NCBI GenBank assembly: GCA_003599205.1
Contig: QZJA01000026.1
Coordinates: 1-16,338 of the forward strand
Reading direction: 5' to 3'
DNA length: 16,338 bases
From: Candidatus Parcubacteria bacterium
GTDB taxonomy: Bacteria; Patescibacteriota; Patescibacteriia; UBA1558; GWA2-36-10
Position numbers and translations under genes: made by a program. The notes under the pieces are model-generated. The model was not told the DNA's origin. It saw only the letters and a program-made list of their open reading frames with translations, and ran no database searches. Shown in pieces: positions 1 through 6,863 of the stretch (its first letter is position 1; the number at the start of each line of letters is the position of its first letter).

Positions 1-84
1 GCGTCTAGCTACACTAAACAATCTTGATTTTTATCTGCGTTTAATGAAAAATATAAGGCAATCAATCGGACGTAATAAGCTGTA

Positions 85-894
85 ATGCGCAAGGCAGAAC
101 CGAAAGTAAAATTTGGTTTTAGGCACAATGCAAAAGCTTTCACTTTAATTGAGCTTATTATTGTGGTTGCCATCATAGCGGTGGTAGCAATTGGTATTTT
201 TGTAGTCGTCAATCCGGCCAAGCGTATTGGTGAGTCACAGGACGCTCAGCGCTGGGCTGATCTGACAGCAATTGCCAAAGCGATAGAACTCTATACTGCC
301 GACAATGGCGCTTTGCCTTCAGATTTTAATCTAACATCATTGGCCGAAGGAGAAAAATTTGTTTTGTGTAGCAGTAGCGGTAGTCTGAGCTGTGATGGTC
401 AGACTGAAAGTTGTCTGGTGATAGATGATACTAATTTTTTGGGAGTATATTTAAATACTTTACCAATTGATCCAGAAAAAACAGTTACTACAGATACTGG
501 CTATTATGTGACTAGAGGAAGTAGTGATGCCATTACCCTGGGAGCCTGTGATCCTTATACTTCTGGTACAGTAGAAATAGCTTCGCAAATATCCTTACCT
601 ACTTTGGTGACGGTCTGTGGCGATGGTGATGCTGAGGGGTCAGAGGTTTGTGATGATGGTGATACTTTTACTGAAGGTTGTGGTAATAATGTAGTTGAAA
701 GTGCTGGTAGTTATTGTAATTCAAACTGCACAGCTACAATAACTATATTAGTTAATGAAAGGTGTGATTATTCATTTGATGAAGCATGCTACACTGGTAT
801 GGGATATTATCATACTTCAGCACCAAGTTCAGAATGGACTTATTGTAAGAGTACTTGTGATACGGGAGCTGACGCTTGTTTTCCTCCTCCATAA
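85..894 (+). CDS. type IV pilin-like protein with cysteine-rich C-terminal module
   Basis: Probably an exported, pilus-forming or pseudopilin protein (269 aa). The N-terminus has a short basic leader, then a class III signal: cleavage is expected after Ala18, giving mature FTLIELIIV with Glu at mature position 5, followed by a hydrophobic helix to about residue 42. The usual residue before the cut is Gly, so Ala18 is mildly atypical. Residues 43-80 (NPAKRIGESQDAQRW, then AIAKAIELY) resemble the amphipathic helix of G/H-type pseudopilins. Residues 178-215 hold a CGDGD...CDDGDTFTEGC repeat like the DUF4215/myxococcal cysteine-rich repeat, probably disulfide-bonded outside the cell; more cysteines follow to the C-terminus. 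An in-frame TAA at 76-78 limits upstream extension, so ATG 85 is the likely start; no Shine-Dalgarno is visible. A close paralogue follows at 932. Exact pilus type cannot be told; no assembly ATPase or prepilin peptidase is in the window. Confidence 0.85.
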   Translation: MRKAEPKVKFGFRHNAKAFTLIELIIVVAIIAVVAIGIFVVVNPAKRIGESQDAQRWADLTAIAKAIELYTADNGALPSDFNLTSLAEGEKFVLCSSSGSLSCDGQTESCLVIDDTNFLGVYLNTLPIDPEKTVTTDTGYYVTRGSSDAITLGACDPYTSGTVEIASQISLPTLVTVCGDGDAEGSEVCDDGDTFTEGCGNNVVESAGSYCNSNCTATITILVNERCDYSFDEACYTGMGYYHTSAPSSEWTYCKSTCDTGADACFPPP

Positions 895-895
895 A

Positions 896-925
896 TTGGA
901 TATTTTCTTTTCTTTTTGTTAAAAT
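896..925 (+). promoter_or_regulatory. candidate extended -10 promoter for a leaderless mRNA
   Basis: TGT-TAAAAT at 917-925 is an extended -10 element, with a weak TTGGAT (896-901) 18 bp upstream. The expected transcription start, about 7 nt after the -10 box, coincides with the ATG at 932, so the second pilin mRNA would have no leader. Seen by eye only. Confidence 0.45.
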
Positions 926-931
926 ATAAGT

Positions 932-1732
932 ATGCATAAAGAAAAAATAAGCAGTAAGGGTTTTAGTATTTTTACTTTGATAATAGGTATTGGAGTCGTG
1001 GCTATTTTGGCTGTGGGAATTTTTGTTTTTCTTAATCCTAGCAAGCGTTTAGGGCAATCTTATAATGCTCGCCGTTGGACCGATATCAATGCCCTAGCTA
1101 AAGCAATTGAGCTTTATAGTTTAGACAATCAAGCTTTGCCAGCTGATTTTTCTACTGGCACTTTATCTGTCGCCGAGAAGTTTGTTTTGTGTAGCTCTGA
1201 AGGTGCTCTGGAATGTGATGGTGAGACATTGGGTTGCTTGGTAGTCAATGATACTGATTTTCTGGGTCAGTATTTAGAAACTTTGCCAGTTGACCCCTTG
1301 AAATCCGATACTAGCGATACGGGGTATTATATCAGCCGGCAAGGAGATAATATGTTGGTTATTGGTGCTTGTGATTCTTATAATAATGAAAGTATTAGCT
1401 TGGTAGCCAAGGCAGCTTTGCCTACTTTGGTAGCGATTTGCGGTGATGGTGATGTAGAGGGGGCTGAGGTCTGTGATGATGGTGATACCTTTACCGAAGG
1501 TTGTTTAAACGGTTTGCTGGAATCAGCTGGTACTTATTGTAATGCCAATTGCACCGCTCAGGTGGTGATTGGTGTAAATGAAGCTTGTGATTCAAATGGA
1601 ATTGGCGGTTGTTATGATGATCCTACGACTACACAATATTATGATTTAACGCAAGCTAGTAAAGCTTGTGGTACTTATGATTATTGCTCTTCAGATTGTA
1701 CATCTTGTATTGTTGGTTGTATTATTTTTTAG
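932..1732 (+). CDS. type IV pilin-like protein lacking Glu5, with cysteine-rich module
   Basis: Paralogue of the preceding pilin (266 aa), aligned with it along most of its length. The leader is MHKEKISSKG with expected cleavage after Gly10. The mature protein starts FSIFTLIIGIG, so mature position 5 is Thr15 where pilins normally have Glu. The following motif NPSKRLGQSYNARRW and the helix ALAKAIELYSLDN match the first protein. Residues 170-207 repeat the CGDG...CDDGDTFTEGC module, with the 11-residue block from Cys181 to Cys191 identical in both proteins; the cysteine-rich tail (residues 219-263) diverges. In type II secretion systems the GspK minor pseudopilin is the member that lacks Glu5, so this copy may be a minor or tip subunit; that is inference. 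ATG 932 lies 37 nt after the upstream stop, directly behind a -10-like box and without a Shine-Dalgarno. A terminator follows at once. Confidence 0.83.
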   Translation: MHKEKISSKGFSIFTLIIGIGVVAILAVGIFVFLNPSKRLGQSYNARRWTDINALAKAIELYSLDNQALPADFSTGTLSVAEKFVLCSSEGALECDGETLGCLVVNDTDFLGQYLETLPVDPLKSDTSDTGYYISRQGDNMLVIGACDSYNNESISLVAKAALPTLVAICGDGDVEGAEVCDDGDTFTEGCLNGLLESAGTYCNANCTAQVVIGVNEACDSNGIGGCYDDPTTTQYYDLTQASKACGTYDYCSSDCTSCIVGCIIF

Positions 1733-1750
1733 ATTTTTATATTTATTTTT

Positions 1751-1781
1751 AAAACCGCCTGATCTAACTCGGCGGTTTTTT
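1751..1781 (+). terminator. rho-independent terminator after the pilin pair
   Basis: AAAACCGCC (1751-1759) and GGCGGTTTT (1771-1779) are perfect complements around an 11-nt loop, and the T run continues to 1781. It starts 18 nt after the second pilin stop and separates the pilin unit from the next promoter. Confidence 0.85.
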
Positions 1782-1788
1782 GATTTTA

Positions 1789-1797
1789 TGTTATAAT
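1789..1797 (+). promoter_or_regulatory. extended -10 promoter placing the start at the ATG
   Basis: TGT-TATAAT (1789-1797) is a perfect extended -10 element with no clear -35. The ATG of the next gene is at 1805, 8 nt after the -10 box, so the transcript probably starts at or one base before the start codon (leaderless). It lies just after the terminator, which supports a new transcription unit. Confidence 0.6.
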
Positions 1798-1804
1798 TTA
1801 GGCA

Positions 1805-2182
1805 ATGACACAGAATATATTAGTACAGGCTATTAAGTCTATTTTTCTGGATTTTATCTGGGAGATTTTGTATTTTCCTCTGTGGTGGTATGGCCCAGGG
1901 CTCAAAAGAGTAGCTCTCTATACGGTCAATTCTATAAAAAACACCGAAGCATCGCTGGGCGTGAGTATAATGTTTAAGAATATATTCAAGCCAATGTTTG
2001 GTCAGTACGACAGCCAGGGACGTATTATTAGTTTTTTGATGCGTTTGCTTTTGACTATAGTTCGCACAGTAATGTTTGCGGTTTTGATTGTTTTCAATTT
2101 GGTGGCTATAGTATTTTGGGTAGCTTTGCCTGGTTTTGTTTTGTGGGGAATATTATTTAATTTTACTTCAATATGGAAGTAG
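1805..2182 (+). CDS. small membrane protein paired with the Clp-type ATPase
   Basis: Not recognised as a named family. The 125-aa protein is strongly hydrophobic. An N-terminal segment (about residues 13-30, with the aromatic stretch LYFPLWWYG) may lie in or on the membrane. The most hydrophilic middle part (residues 40-75) ends in FKPMFGQYDSQGR. A long hydrophobic region from about 78 to 120 could form one or two further membrane spans. No signal peptide cleavage site or catalytic motif is evident. Its last ten bases overlap the start of the downstream ATPase gene (ATGGAAGTAG shared), so the two are almost certainly translated from one message and may be coupled. With the ATPase carrying its own membrane segments, a membrane complex is a reasonable inference but unproven. 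The leaderless-type promoter just upstream supports ATG 1805. Confidence 0.75.
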   Translation: MTQNILVQAIKSIFLDFIWEILYFPLWWYGPGLKRVALYTVNSIKNTEASLGVSIMFKNIFKPMFGQYDSQGRIISFLMRLLLTIVRTVMFAVLIVFNLVAIVFWVALPGFVLWGILFNFTSIWK

Positions 2183-4863
2183 CCAAATTTCAAGCGTGTA
2201 ATGAGTGTGGCGGCACCGGACGTATCGGCGGGCAGATTTGCAATACTTGTTTTGGCCATGACCATTTTTATTTTTCCGATAACAATTTAGTTTTTTGGCA
2301 AAAGGATATTAGCTACGCTCATATTTTTATTCGTGAGACCAAAAAAACCATTGATATTGTTATCAATGCGCTTTTGATCGTGGCGGCTATCACCACCATA
2401 ATTTTGCTTTATACTATTTTGAATCAGATAAAATTTGATCCGCGGGCACTACTAGATTTTATCAATACGCCCAGCGAAAATAATTTTATGTTATGGTCAT
2501 TTATCACTTTGGACATGTATCTTTACTACCGTTTGACCAAGGTCAATTACGGACGTAAGCAGAGGATTAAGCTTTTGAAAAACAAAGAAGTATATCTACA
2601 CCATAATATAGCCGATAATTTGAGCCAAGAGAGCGCAAAAATTTTGGATAAAACTTGGCTTTATGCCAACTATAAAAAAGTCTTTCCAGTAACGGTTTGG
2701 CATTTGCTTTATATTTTGCTTGATGATAGGGAGATTCGTCTAGTTTTGGCTAGGCTGGGTATTGGTTCAGAAAATATAAAGAAAAAAATAGACAACGAAC
2801 TACCTACTTTGATCATTGATCCTGACAAGCGTCCAGTTTTTACCGAAACATTAAAAAATGTCCTTTTGAATGCCTATCTTCACATGCACGATCGGCAATC
2901 TCAGCAGATAGCAGAGGTAGATCTTTTGTATGGACTAGTTGTTTCCAGTCAGGCAATCAAAAATTTCTTTTATGATTTTGATATAGATGAGGAAAAAATA
3001 GACAACGTTATTGCTTGGGTGAGGATAAATAATGAACTGATGGGTCGCTATCGTCGTTTTCGCTCAAAATCATTTTTTAAACCAAAATCAGGAATCAATC
3101 GTTCCTATACCGCTGTTGCCACGCCGATTTTAAATAGCTTTTCTCAAGATCTGACTTTGATGGCCAAGTATGGCGGTTTGCCATTGACTGTAGCTAGAGA
3201 GCGAGAGGTGCTGAATCTGATTAATACCATGGAAAGTGATATGTCCAGTGTAGTTTTAGTCGGACCATCCGGCGTGGGTAAAGATAGGATAGTAGAGGGT
3301 ATAGCCAATCAGATGATGGCCGAAGAAGTACCAGAGATGTTTCAAGACAAGCGATTAGTGAGTATCTCGGTACCGCTTTTGATTTCTGGGGCTACTGGCA
3401 CGGGCATCTTGGAGGAAAGATTTTTGGCTATGCTCCAGGAAGTGATGATTTCCGGAAACATTATTTTGCATATTGAAAATATCCATCAGTTGATCGGTGT
3501 TTCTTCAGAAGGTAATGAAGGAGTTGATTTGTCTCAAGTGCTGGCCTCAGAAATTAGAAAACGCAGTGTGATAATCATTGGTACAACCGATAATAAGAGC
3601 TACGTTGATTATCTGGAAGGCAGTGAGCTGGGTAATATTTTGAAAAAAATTAATATTGAAGAGCCTGATAAAAATCAAACCATCCAGATTATGGAAGCTC
3701 ATGTTGGTACAGTAGAGGCTAAACACAATATATATTTTACTTATTCGGCTTTGGAAAGAATATATGATTTGTCGGATCGTTACATCCCCGATCAATATTT
3801 ACCCAAGAAAGCCATTGACCTTATGGATGAGGCAGGAATTTTTGTTGCCAAGTCAGGACGGCAAGATAGACTAGTGCGCGAAGAAGATATTGAAGCGCTC
3901 ATTTCACACAAAACCAATATTCCTTTGACCAATGTCACTGCCAAAGAGTCAACTAAACTGATGAATTTGGAAGAAGAAATCCATCAACGAGTTATTGGTC
4001 AAGAGGAGGCAGTCAAGATAGTATCATCTGCTTTGCGTCGAGCTAGAGCGGAGTTGAGAGATACCAATCGGCCAATAGTCAATTTGCTTTTCTTAGGACC
4101 GACTGGTGTGGGTAAAACAGAGCTAGCCAAGACAGTGGCGGAAGTTTATTTTGGTAAAGAAGATGACATGATCCGTCTGGACATGAGTGAATACCAAAAT
4201 CAAGACAGTATTGCTCGTTTGATTGGTTCACCGCAAAATAGAAACGCTGGACTTTTGACGGAAGCGGTCAGGCACAAGCCTTTTGCGCTCTTACTTTTGG
4301 ATGAAATGGAAAAAGCTCATCCTGATATTTTGAATGTATTTTTGCAGGTGATGGAAGACGGACGTTTGACTGATGCTATGGGCCGAACTGTTGATTTTAC
4401 TAATTTGATAATTGTTGCAACTTCCAACGCTGGCACTTCTTATATTCAGGATCAGATATCTCAAGGTAAGAAGGTAGAAGATTTTAGAGATGATCTTATA
4501 AAAGAAGAATTACGTAGTTTGTTCAGGCCAGAATTTTTGAATCGTTTTGACGGCGTAGTAGTATTTAGACCACTTGAGCGGGAAGAAATATATCAGATTG
4601 CCGGGTTGATGCTCAAAAAAGTCCAGAAGAGATTGGATGAAAAAGGAATATTTTTTGAAGTTACCGAAGCAGCCAAGCGTGAATTGGCCGAAGCTGGTTT
4701 TGATCCAGTCTTTGGTGCTAGACCGCTCAGGCGTGTGATTCAGGAGAGAGTAGATAATGCTTTGAGTGAGTTTTTGCTTAGAGGCGGTATTGGTCGGCGT
4801 GATGTCATAGTCTATGATGTCGGTGGTAAGATCAGCGTCAGAAAACCAACTGGTTATAATTAA
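2173..4863 (+). CDS. membrane-anchored ClpC/ClpB-like AAA+ ATPase with N-terminal zinc finger
   Basis: 896-aa Clp/Hsp100-family protein of unusual layout. Residues 9-26 form a DnaJ-like zinc finger (C9, C12, C23, C26; CNECGGTG). Hydrophobic segments at about 60-84 and 104-120 should anchor it, leaving finger and ATPase in the cytoplasm. Residues 150-290 resemble two Clp N repeats. AAA+ domain 1 (about 335-560) has GPSGVGKD at 364-371, with Asp371 for the usual Thr/Ser. Its Walker B is ILHIEN (431-436), and no Arg finger pair is seen near 486-492. AAA+ domain 2 (about 600-890) looks active: GPTGVGKTE (642-650), LLLLDE (706-711), sensor Asn752, Arg791 and sensor-2 GAR (848-850). The coiled-coil middle domain of ClpB/ClpC is absent. 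The GYVG pore loop is missing from domain 2, and no [LIV]GF ClpP-docking loop is visible. It may therefore act as a remodelling ATPase rather than a ClpP unfoldase. It overlaps the upstream membrane-protein gene by 10 nt. Confidence 0.88.
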   Translation: MEVAKFQACNECGGTGRIGGQICNTCFGHDHFYFSDNNLVFWQKDISYAHIFIRETKKTIDIVINALLIVAAITTIILLYTILNQIKFDPRALLDFINTPSENNFMLWSFITLDMYLYYRLTKVNYGRKQRIKLLKNKEVYLHHNIADNLSQESAKILDKTWLYANYKKVFPVTVWHLLYILLDDREIRLVLARLGIGSENIKKKIDNELPTLIIDPDKRPVFTETLKNVLLNAYLHMHDRQSQQIAEVDLLYGLVVSSQAIKNFFYDFDIDEEKIDNVIAWVRINNELMGRYRRFRSKSFFKPKSGINRSYTAVATPILNSFSQDLTLMAKYGGLPLTVAREREVLNLINTMESDMSSVVLVGPSGVGKDRIVEGIANQMMAEEVPEMFQDKRLVSISVPLLISGATGTGILEERFLAMLQEVMISGNIILHIENIHQLIGVSSEGNEGVDLSQVLASEIRKRSVIIIGTTDNKSYVDYLEGSELGNILKKINIEEPDKNQTIQIMEAHVGTVEAKHNIYFTYSALERIYDLSDRYIPDQYLPKKAIDLMDEAGIFVAKSGRQDRLVREEDIEALISHKTNIPLTNVTAKESTKLMNLEEEIHQRVIGQEEAVKIVSSALRRARAELRDTNRPIVNLLFLGPTGVGKTELAKTVAEVYFGKEDDMIRLDMSEYQNQDSIARLIGSPQNRNAGLLTEAVRHKPFALLLLDEMEKAHPDILNVFLQVMEDGRLTDAMGRTVDFTNLIIVATSNAGTSYIQDQISQGKKVEDFRDDLIKEELRSLFRPEFLNRFDGVVVFRPLEREEIYQIAGLMLKKVQKRLDEKGIFFEVTEAAKRELAEAGFDPVFGARPLRRVIQERVDNALSEFLLRGGIGRRDVIVYDVGGKISVRKPTGYN

Positions 4864-4884
4864 TAATTTATATAGAAAAATTTT

Positions 4885-5319
4885 ATGCAAGACTCAAATC
4901 TTCCTTTGTGGTTTTGGGTAATCTATTGGGTGGTGCTTTTAATAAATCTTGCTTCTATGTGGAAGTTGTTTATTAAAGCTAATAGACCAGGTTGGTTTAG
5001 TATTATTCCTATTTATAATACAGTGGTTTGGCTACAAATTATAGGCAGACCAATCTGGTGGGTTTTTTTGTATTTTATACCGGTTGTAAATTTTGTCTTT
5101 GGTATAATTATACTTTATGATTTCATGAAAGCTTATGGCAAAGATAACTTAGGATTTTTCTTAGGTATGTTAATTTTACCTTTTGTCTTTTTCCCTATTT
5201 TGGCTTTTGGTAGCGCTCAATATGTTGGTCCAGTAGCTAATAAAAAAACAGTGGCTTCAGATACCAGTCAAACTCCACCGCCACCACCTCCGATTCCACA
5301 AAATCCAAGTGCTATGTAA
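4885..5319 (+). CDS. DUF5684-like small membrane protein with proline-rich tail
   Basis: 144-aa integral membrane protein. From memory it resembles the DUF5684 family, whose members sometimes carry a signal-peptidase annotation by domain association; nothing catalytic is visible here. Typical family features are KANRPGWFSIIPIYNTVVW (residues 31-49), followed by IGRPIWWVFLYFIPVVNF, then YDFMKAYGKDNLGFFLGM and a final PILAFGSAQYVGP block. Three or four membrane segments are likely (about 8-28, 37-53, 57-78, 90-108). The tail (about 113-144) is soluble and low complexity, with six consecutive prolines. It begins 21 nt after the ATPase stop, with TATAGA at 4871-4876 as a possible weak -10, so it may be transcribed with the ATPase or from its own start. 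A strong terminator follows. Function unknown. Confidence 0.75.
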   Translation: MQDSNLPLWFWVIYWVVLLINLASMWKLFIKANRPGWFSIIPIYNTVVWLQIIGRPIWWVFLYFIPVVNFVFGIIILYDFMKAYGKDNLGFFLGMLILPFVFFPILAFGSAQYVGPVANKKTVASDTSQTPPPPPPIPQNPSAM

Positions 5320-5322
5320 TTT

Positions 5323-5351
5323 AAAAGGACTCCTTAGAAGGAGTCTTTTTT
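5323..5351 (+). terminator. rho-independent terminator
   Basis: GACTCCT (5328-5334) pairs with AGGAGTC (5339-5345) around a TAGA loop. The stem extends through a G-T pair and four A-T pairs into the T run at 5346-5351. It starts 4 nt after the DUF5684-like gene. Confidence 0.9.
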
Positions 5352-5399
5352 GGGGAAGTAATTTTTCAGTTATGTAATAAAGATGCTATTTAGTCAACC

Positions 5400-5428
5400 T
5401 TGATATTTAGGGCTTTATTAGGTATAAT
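5400..5428 (+). promoter_or_regulatory. sigma70-type promoter of the glyQS operon
   Basis: TTGATA (5400-5405), a 17-bp spacer and TATAAT (5423-5428) match the housekeeping consensus closely. Transcription should start near 5435, leaving a leader of about 30 nt before the ATG at 5465. This leader is too short for a T-box and has no Shine-Dalgarno. The rest of the 145-nt gap (5352-5399) shows nothing recognisable. Confidence 0.8.
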
Positions 5429-5464
5429 TTGTTTATTAAATACTATTAAATTGTCTAAATTCTT

Positions 5465-6847
5465 ATGGAAGAATCAAGAACTATTGAAAAGGTTGTAAAT
5501 CTAGCTAAGCGCCGAGGTTTTATTTTCCCTTCATCTGAAATATATGGTGGCTTGAGTGCCGCTTATGACTACGGCCCTTTGGGTGTAGAGCTTAAAAATA
5601 ATATTAAACGCACTTGGTGGAAAATGTTTGTCAGTGAGCGATTGGATATGGTTGGTTTGGATGCGGCCATTATTATGCACCCCAAGACTTGGGAAGCCTC
5701 AGGACACTTGGATAATTTTTCTGATCCTTTGGTAGAGTGTAAGAAATGTCATAGAAGATTCCGCTATGATCATCTGCTGGAAGATAAAACTATTGTGCCC
5801 CAGCATGATAAGACCAAACCAATTGATCCCAAAGATATTGTTTGCCCAGAGTGTGGCGGTGAGCTGACTGACGTCAAACAATTCAATATGATGTTTAAGA
5901 CCTTTATGGGTCCAGTAGAAGACAGCGCCTCTATTGTTTACCTACGTCCGGAAACTGCCGGTGGTATTTTTGTGAATTTCAAAAATGTGCTTGATACTCA
6001 GAGATTGCGTCTGCCTTTTGGTATTGCTCAGATCGGCAAAGCTTTTAGAAATGAGATTACTACTGAAAATTTTATTTTCAGGACCCGTGAATTTGAGCAA
6101 ATGGAAGTAGAATATTTTATTGAGCCCAAGGGTTGGGAAAAGCATTTTGATTCTTGGCTAGGTGTCATGAGAGATTGGTGTAAATTTTTGGGTCTAAAAA
6201 AAGAAGACTTAGTTGAAGTAGAAATTTCAGAAAAAGATCGCGCTTTTTATTCTAAAAGAACAATTGATTTTGAGTATAAGTTTCCTTTTGGTCAAAAAGA
6301 GCTCTACGGTTTAGCTTATAGGACTGATTATGATTTGACTCAACACCAAAAAGCTTCCGGTCAAGATTTGGCATATACTGATCCTGTAACTCGAGAAAAA
6401 TTTTTACCTCACGTTATTGAGCCATCTTTGGGAGTAGATCGTTCATTTTTGGCAGTTTTGCTTTCTGCTTATACTGAGATTGATGGTGGCAGAAGTACAA
6501 CCACCAAAGCTATCAAAGATGTAGAAGTTGTTTTGAAATTACCATATCAATTAGCACCAATTAAAGTTGCAGTGTTACCGTTGTCTAAAAAAGAAGAACT
6601 TAGTAAAGTTTCTCAGGATATTTTGCTCAAACTTAAAAAGAATTTTGTTTGTGTGTATGATGAAACAGCTAGTATTGGCAAGCGCTATCGCCGTCAGGAT
6701 GAGATTGGCACGCCTTATTGTGTAACAGTCGATTTTGACAGTTTGGAAGATAAGAAAGTCACAGTTAGGGATCGCGATACCATGGAGCAGGAGCGCATCG
6801 CTATAGATGAACTGGCTGCTTATTTTCAAGAAAAATTAAATTATTAA
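5465..6847 (+). CDS. glyQS: glycine--tRNA ligase, alpha2 (single-chain) type
   Basis: Charges tRNA-Gly with glycine using ATP, in the cytoplasm. The protein (460 aa) is the homodimeric class II form found in archaea, eukaryotes and part of the bacteria, not the alpha2beta2 GlyQ/GlyS form. Motif 1 lies around residues 37-52 (GPLGVELKNNIKRTWW). Motif 2 spans about 194-216, with FRNE at 194-197 and Arg209 in RTREFEQME. Motif 3 contains GVDRS (323-327). An insertion has two CxxC pairs (C92/C95 and C127/C130) that should form a zinc ribbon. The C-terminal HGTP-type anticodon-binding domain covers about 365-455, with KRYRRQDEIGTPYC. ATG 5465 begins the conserved region directly and follows a good promoter. 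It heads a long run of closely spaced genes; the M16 peptidase starts 16 nt later. Confidence 0.97.
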   Translation: MEESRTIEKVVNLAKRRGFIFPSSEIYGGLSAAYDYGPLGVELKNNIKRTWWKMFVSERLDMVGLDAAIIMHPKTWEASGHLDNFSDPLVECKKCHRRFRYDHLLEDKTIVPQHDKTKPIDPKDIVCPECGGELTDVKQFNMMFKTFMGPVEDSASIVYLRPETAGGIFVNFKNVLDTQRLRLPFGIAQIGKAFRNEITTENFIFRTREFEQMEVEYFIEPKGWEKHFDSWLGVMRDWCKFLGLKKEDLVEVEISEKDRAFYSKRTIDFEYKFPFGQKELYGLAYRTDYDLTQHQKASGQDLAYTDPVTREKFLPHVIEPSLGVDRSFLAVLLSAYTEIDGGRSTTTKAIKDVEVVLKLPYQLAPIKVAVLPLSKKEELSKVSQDILLKLKKNFVCVYDETASIGKRYRRQDEIGTPYCVTVDFDSLEDKKVTVRDRDTMEQERIAIDELAAYFQEKLNY

Positions 6848-6863
6848 TGAAGTTTTTTAAAAT

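Noticed and set aside
3262..3480. Frameshift or sequencing error as the cause of the degenerate first AAA+ domain
   Set aside because: The frame is open throughout, the flanking family motifs are intact, and several separated sites are changed, which fits real divergence better than an error.
4510..4890. 126-aa open frame on the minus strand
   Set aside because: Antisense to the conserved second AAA+ domain; a shadow of that coding sequence.
5429..5464. T-box or other riboswitch in the glyQS leader
   Set aside because: The predicted leader is about 30 nt, AT-rich and without stems; a T-box would need far more sequence.
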